In this document: piece by piece, positions 31,325 through 32,263 of the stretch
How positions within the stretch are numbered: position 1 is the first letter of the stretch
How the letters are laid out: every line of letters starts with the position of its first letter
Virus record (IMG/VR): IMGVR_UViG_3300021197_000183
Coordinates: 1 to 32,263 of that record
Length of the DNA stretch: 32,263 nt
Source of the DNA: a virus
Direction: 5' to 3' (one strand)
The notes under the pieces: model-generated
Database searches by the model: none
What the model was told of the DNA's origin: nothing
What the model saw: only the letters and a program-made list of their open reading frames with translations
Program-made: the position numbers and the translations under genes

Positions 31325-32201
31325 TTTTTAACGCCCTCGCTACTTTGGCCTTAACGGGTCGTATAAAACTGGTTAGCTGGTCGGCGACGAATTTTTCGAT
31401 ATCTTCGAGCGGTCTTTCGGCCGAGTGCATGGCAGTAGCGCGCCTAGCGATTGTCTTAGCGCCGTCCGTAAGTAATTTAATATGGCAGGCGTCTATAGGT
31501 TCGATAATCCCTGTACGGACTAGTTTACGGCTAACGAGTTCGCCTTCGGTGGTAGCGTTTTTAAGCCGCTTTTCGTTAATGGCTTCGATTTTTTGCGTAG
31601 CGCTTAGCCAGTCGACGAAGCGGGTATCTGTACCGAATTTTTCGATAAGTTCGAGGAGCGTCATATCTGCGAATGCCTGTATATCTTCTGGAATTTCGAA
31701 TATTTCGTCTTCCTGGTCTACCTGGCGTTTCTTCGCCGCTTTAACTGCAGCGGTACCGCGTACGTGTGGTTTCAACTTCTCGACGGCCGCTTCGATTTCC
31801 CCTTCCTGGATAACCACGGGGGCAGGATTCTTTAAGCCTCCGGGCTTCGTCGGGTCTCTGCCTTCCGGTATCAAGCCGTTAGCGCGCATCGTCGTAATTA
31901 TACTGTGGGCTCGGTTGTACCCTATTTTAAAATGCCGCTGCAGCCCCGAAACCGAATAACGGTCGGCGGTCCTACAGTGTTCGACGGCTTCTTCGTAGAT
32001 AGCGTCGAGCCCAGAAGCGGGCGGCGGGGTCTGGTCCCGGAGTTTTATTTCCAGGTACGAAACGGCGGAAGGGTGCGCGGCGTCTATACGCTTGCCCTCT
32101 ACGGCGTCTTTAAGAATGTTATTACAGGCCTTCGTCACTGCTGCAGCGCTTACGCCAGCCTGGCGGGCAAATTCGGCCCGGCTTACTAATTTTTTAACCA
32201 T
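31317..32201 (-). CDS. Putative terminase small subunit with FtsK-gamma-like domain
   Basis: A 294-residue DNA-binding protein directly before the large terminase. Residues 1-55 resemble the helix-turn-helix of lambda Nu1-type small terminases (SRAEFARQAGVSAAAVTKA). Residues 66-112 are strikingly like the gamma domain of the FtsK DNA translocase: IYEEAVEHC, then VSGLQRHFKIGYNRA and IITTMRANGLIPE. In FtsK this winged helix reads the KOPS octamer. Residues 165-294 are charged and helical, fitting oligomerisation and large-subunit contact. No Shine-Dalgarno lies at normal distance from the ATG (GAGGAGG is 19 bases upstream), and the frame is open, without a usual start codon, to the window edge. 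Role in recognising the packaging site is inference. Confidence 0.75.
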   Translation of the reverse strand: MVKKLVSRAEFARQAGVSAAAVTKACNNILKDAVEGKRIDAAHPSAVSYLEIKLRDQTPPPASGLDAIYEEAVEHCRTADRYSVSGLQRHFKIGYNRAHSIITTMRANGLIPEGRDPTKPGGLKNPAPVVIQEGEIEAAVEKLKPHVRGTAAVKAAKKRQVDQEDEIFEIPEDIQAFADMTLLELIEKFGTDTRFVDWLSATQKIEAINEKRLKNATTEGELVSRKLVRTGIIEPIDACHIKLLTDGAKTIARRATAMHSAERPLEDIEKFVADQLTSFIRPVKAKVARALKNA

Positions 32202-32207
32202 GGAAGG

Positions 32208-32236
32208 AGTATAGCGGAATCCCTCCTCGAAGTTAA
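32208..32236 (-). promoter_or_regulatory. Candidate late promoter
   Basis: On the minus strand TTAACT (32236-32231) and TATACT (32213-32208) are separated by 17 bases, four of six and five of six matches to the sigma-70 consensus. The TATACT ends six bases before the terminase ATG, so transcription would begin at or next to the start codon, giving a leaderless mRNA. It could equally be chance. Confidence 0.35.
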
Positions 32237-32263
32237 GAGCGGTTAAACAATCAGAATTTGTGC

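Noticed and set aside
1-32263. Integrase, repressor, transposase or tRNA genes
   Set aside because: I looked for recombinase and helix-turn-helix repressor signatures and cloverleaf-like sequences and saw none; the rest of the genome lies outside the window.

Overview
This window is part of a tailed-phage (or prophage) genome with a contractile tail. No bacterial housekeeping gene, rRNA or tRNA is visible. The virion genes combine a lambda-type head (GpA terminase, lambda-B-type portal, S49 protease with nested scaffold, D-type decoration protein, E-type capsid) with a Mu-like tail and baseplate (sheath, tube, tape measure, and homologues of Mu gp43 to gp48). The host is probably a Gram-negative bacterium, judging from the Mu-like baseplate and the GH108 muramidase with small holin-like proteins. 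Neither an integrase nor a repressor lies in the window, so lifestyle cannot be decided.

Layout. Positions 9-7901 read rightward and form a DNA-metabolism block: a PD-(D/E)XK nuclease of the DUF2800 type, a DUF2815 ssDNA-binding protein, an intrinsic terminator, two small unknowns, a family A DNA polymerase with 3'-5' exonuclease, a small unknown, a MazG-like NTP pyrophosphohydrolase, a B12-dependent (class II) ribonucleotide reductase, and a 57-residue unknown. Everything from 32201 down to 7898 reads leftward as one long late block. It runs small and large terminase, head-tail connector, portal, a repeat-rich fibre-like protein, protease/scaffold, decoration protein, capsid, head completion proteins, sheath, tube, a tail chaperone pair with a -1 frameshift site, tape measure, DNA-circulation protein, an intruding HNH endonuclease, LysM-hub, spike, gp46, gp47 (J), gp48, tail fibre, muramidase, and a cluster of membrane and lysis proteins. 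The two blocks meet tail to tail and share the four bases TTAA in their stop codons.

How the genes work together. The early block supplies recombination and ssDNA functions, a polymerase, and its dNTPs (class II reductase plus MazG-type pool cleaning). The late block packages DNA, matures the head, builds the sheathed tail and lyses the cell. Most late genes overlap by ATGA or TAATG, which points to translational coupling on a long transcript. No gene-free stretch exceeds about 100 bases.

The observations most worth a second look are: the apparent complete absence of the tetranucleotide GATC from all 32 kb; an FtsK-gamma-like DNA-binding domain inside the putative small terminase subunit; three membrane-protein reading frames that overlap in sequence at 8118-8694; a tail-chaperone frameshift site preceded by a coupled 28-codon reading frame; and a repeat-based fibre-like protein in the head cluster.
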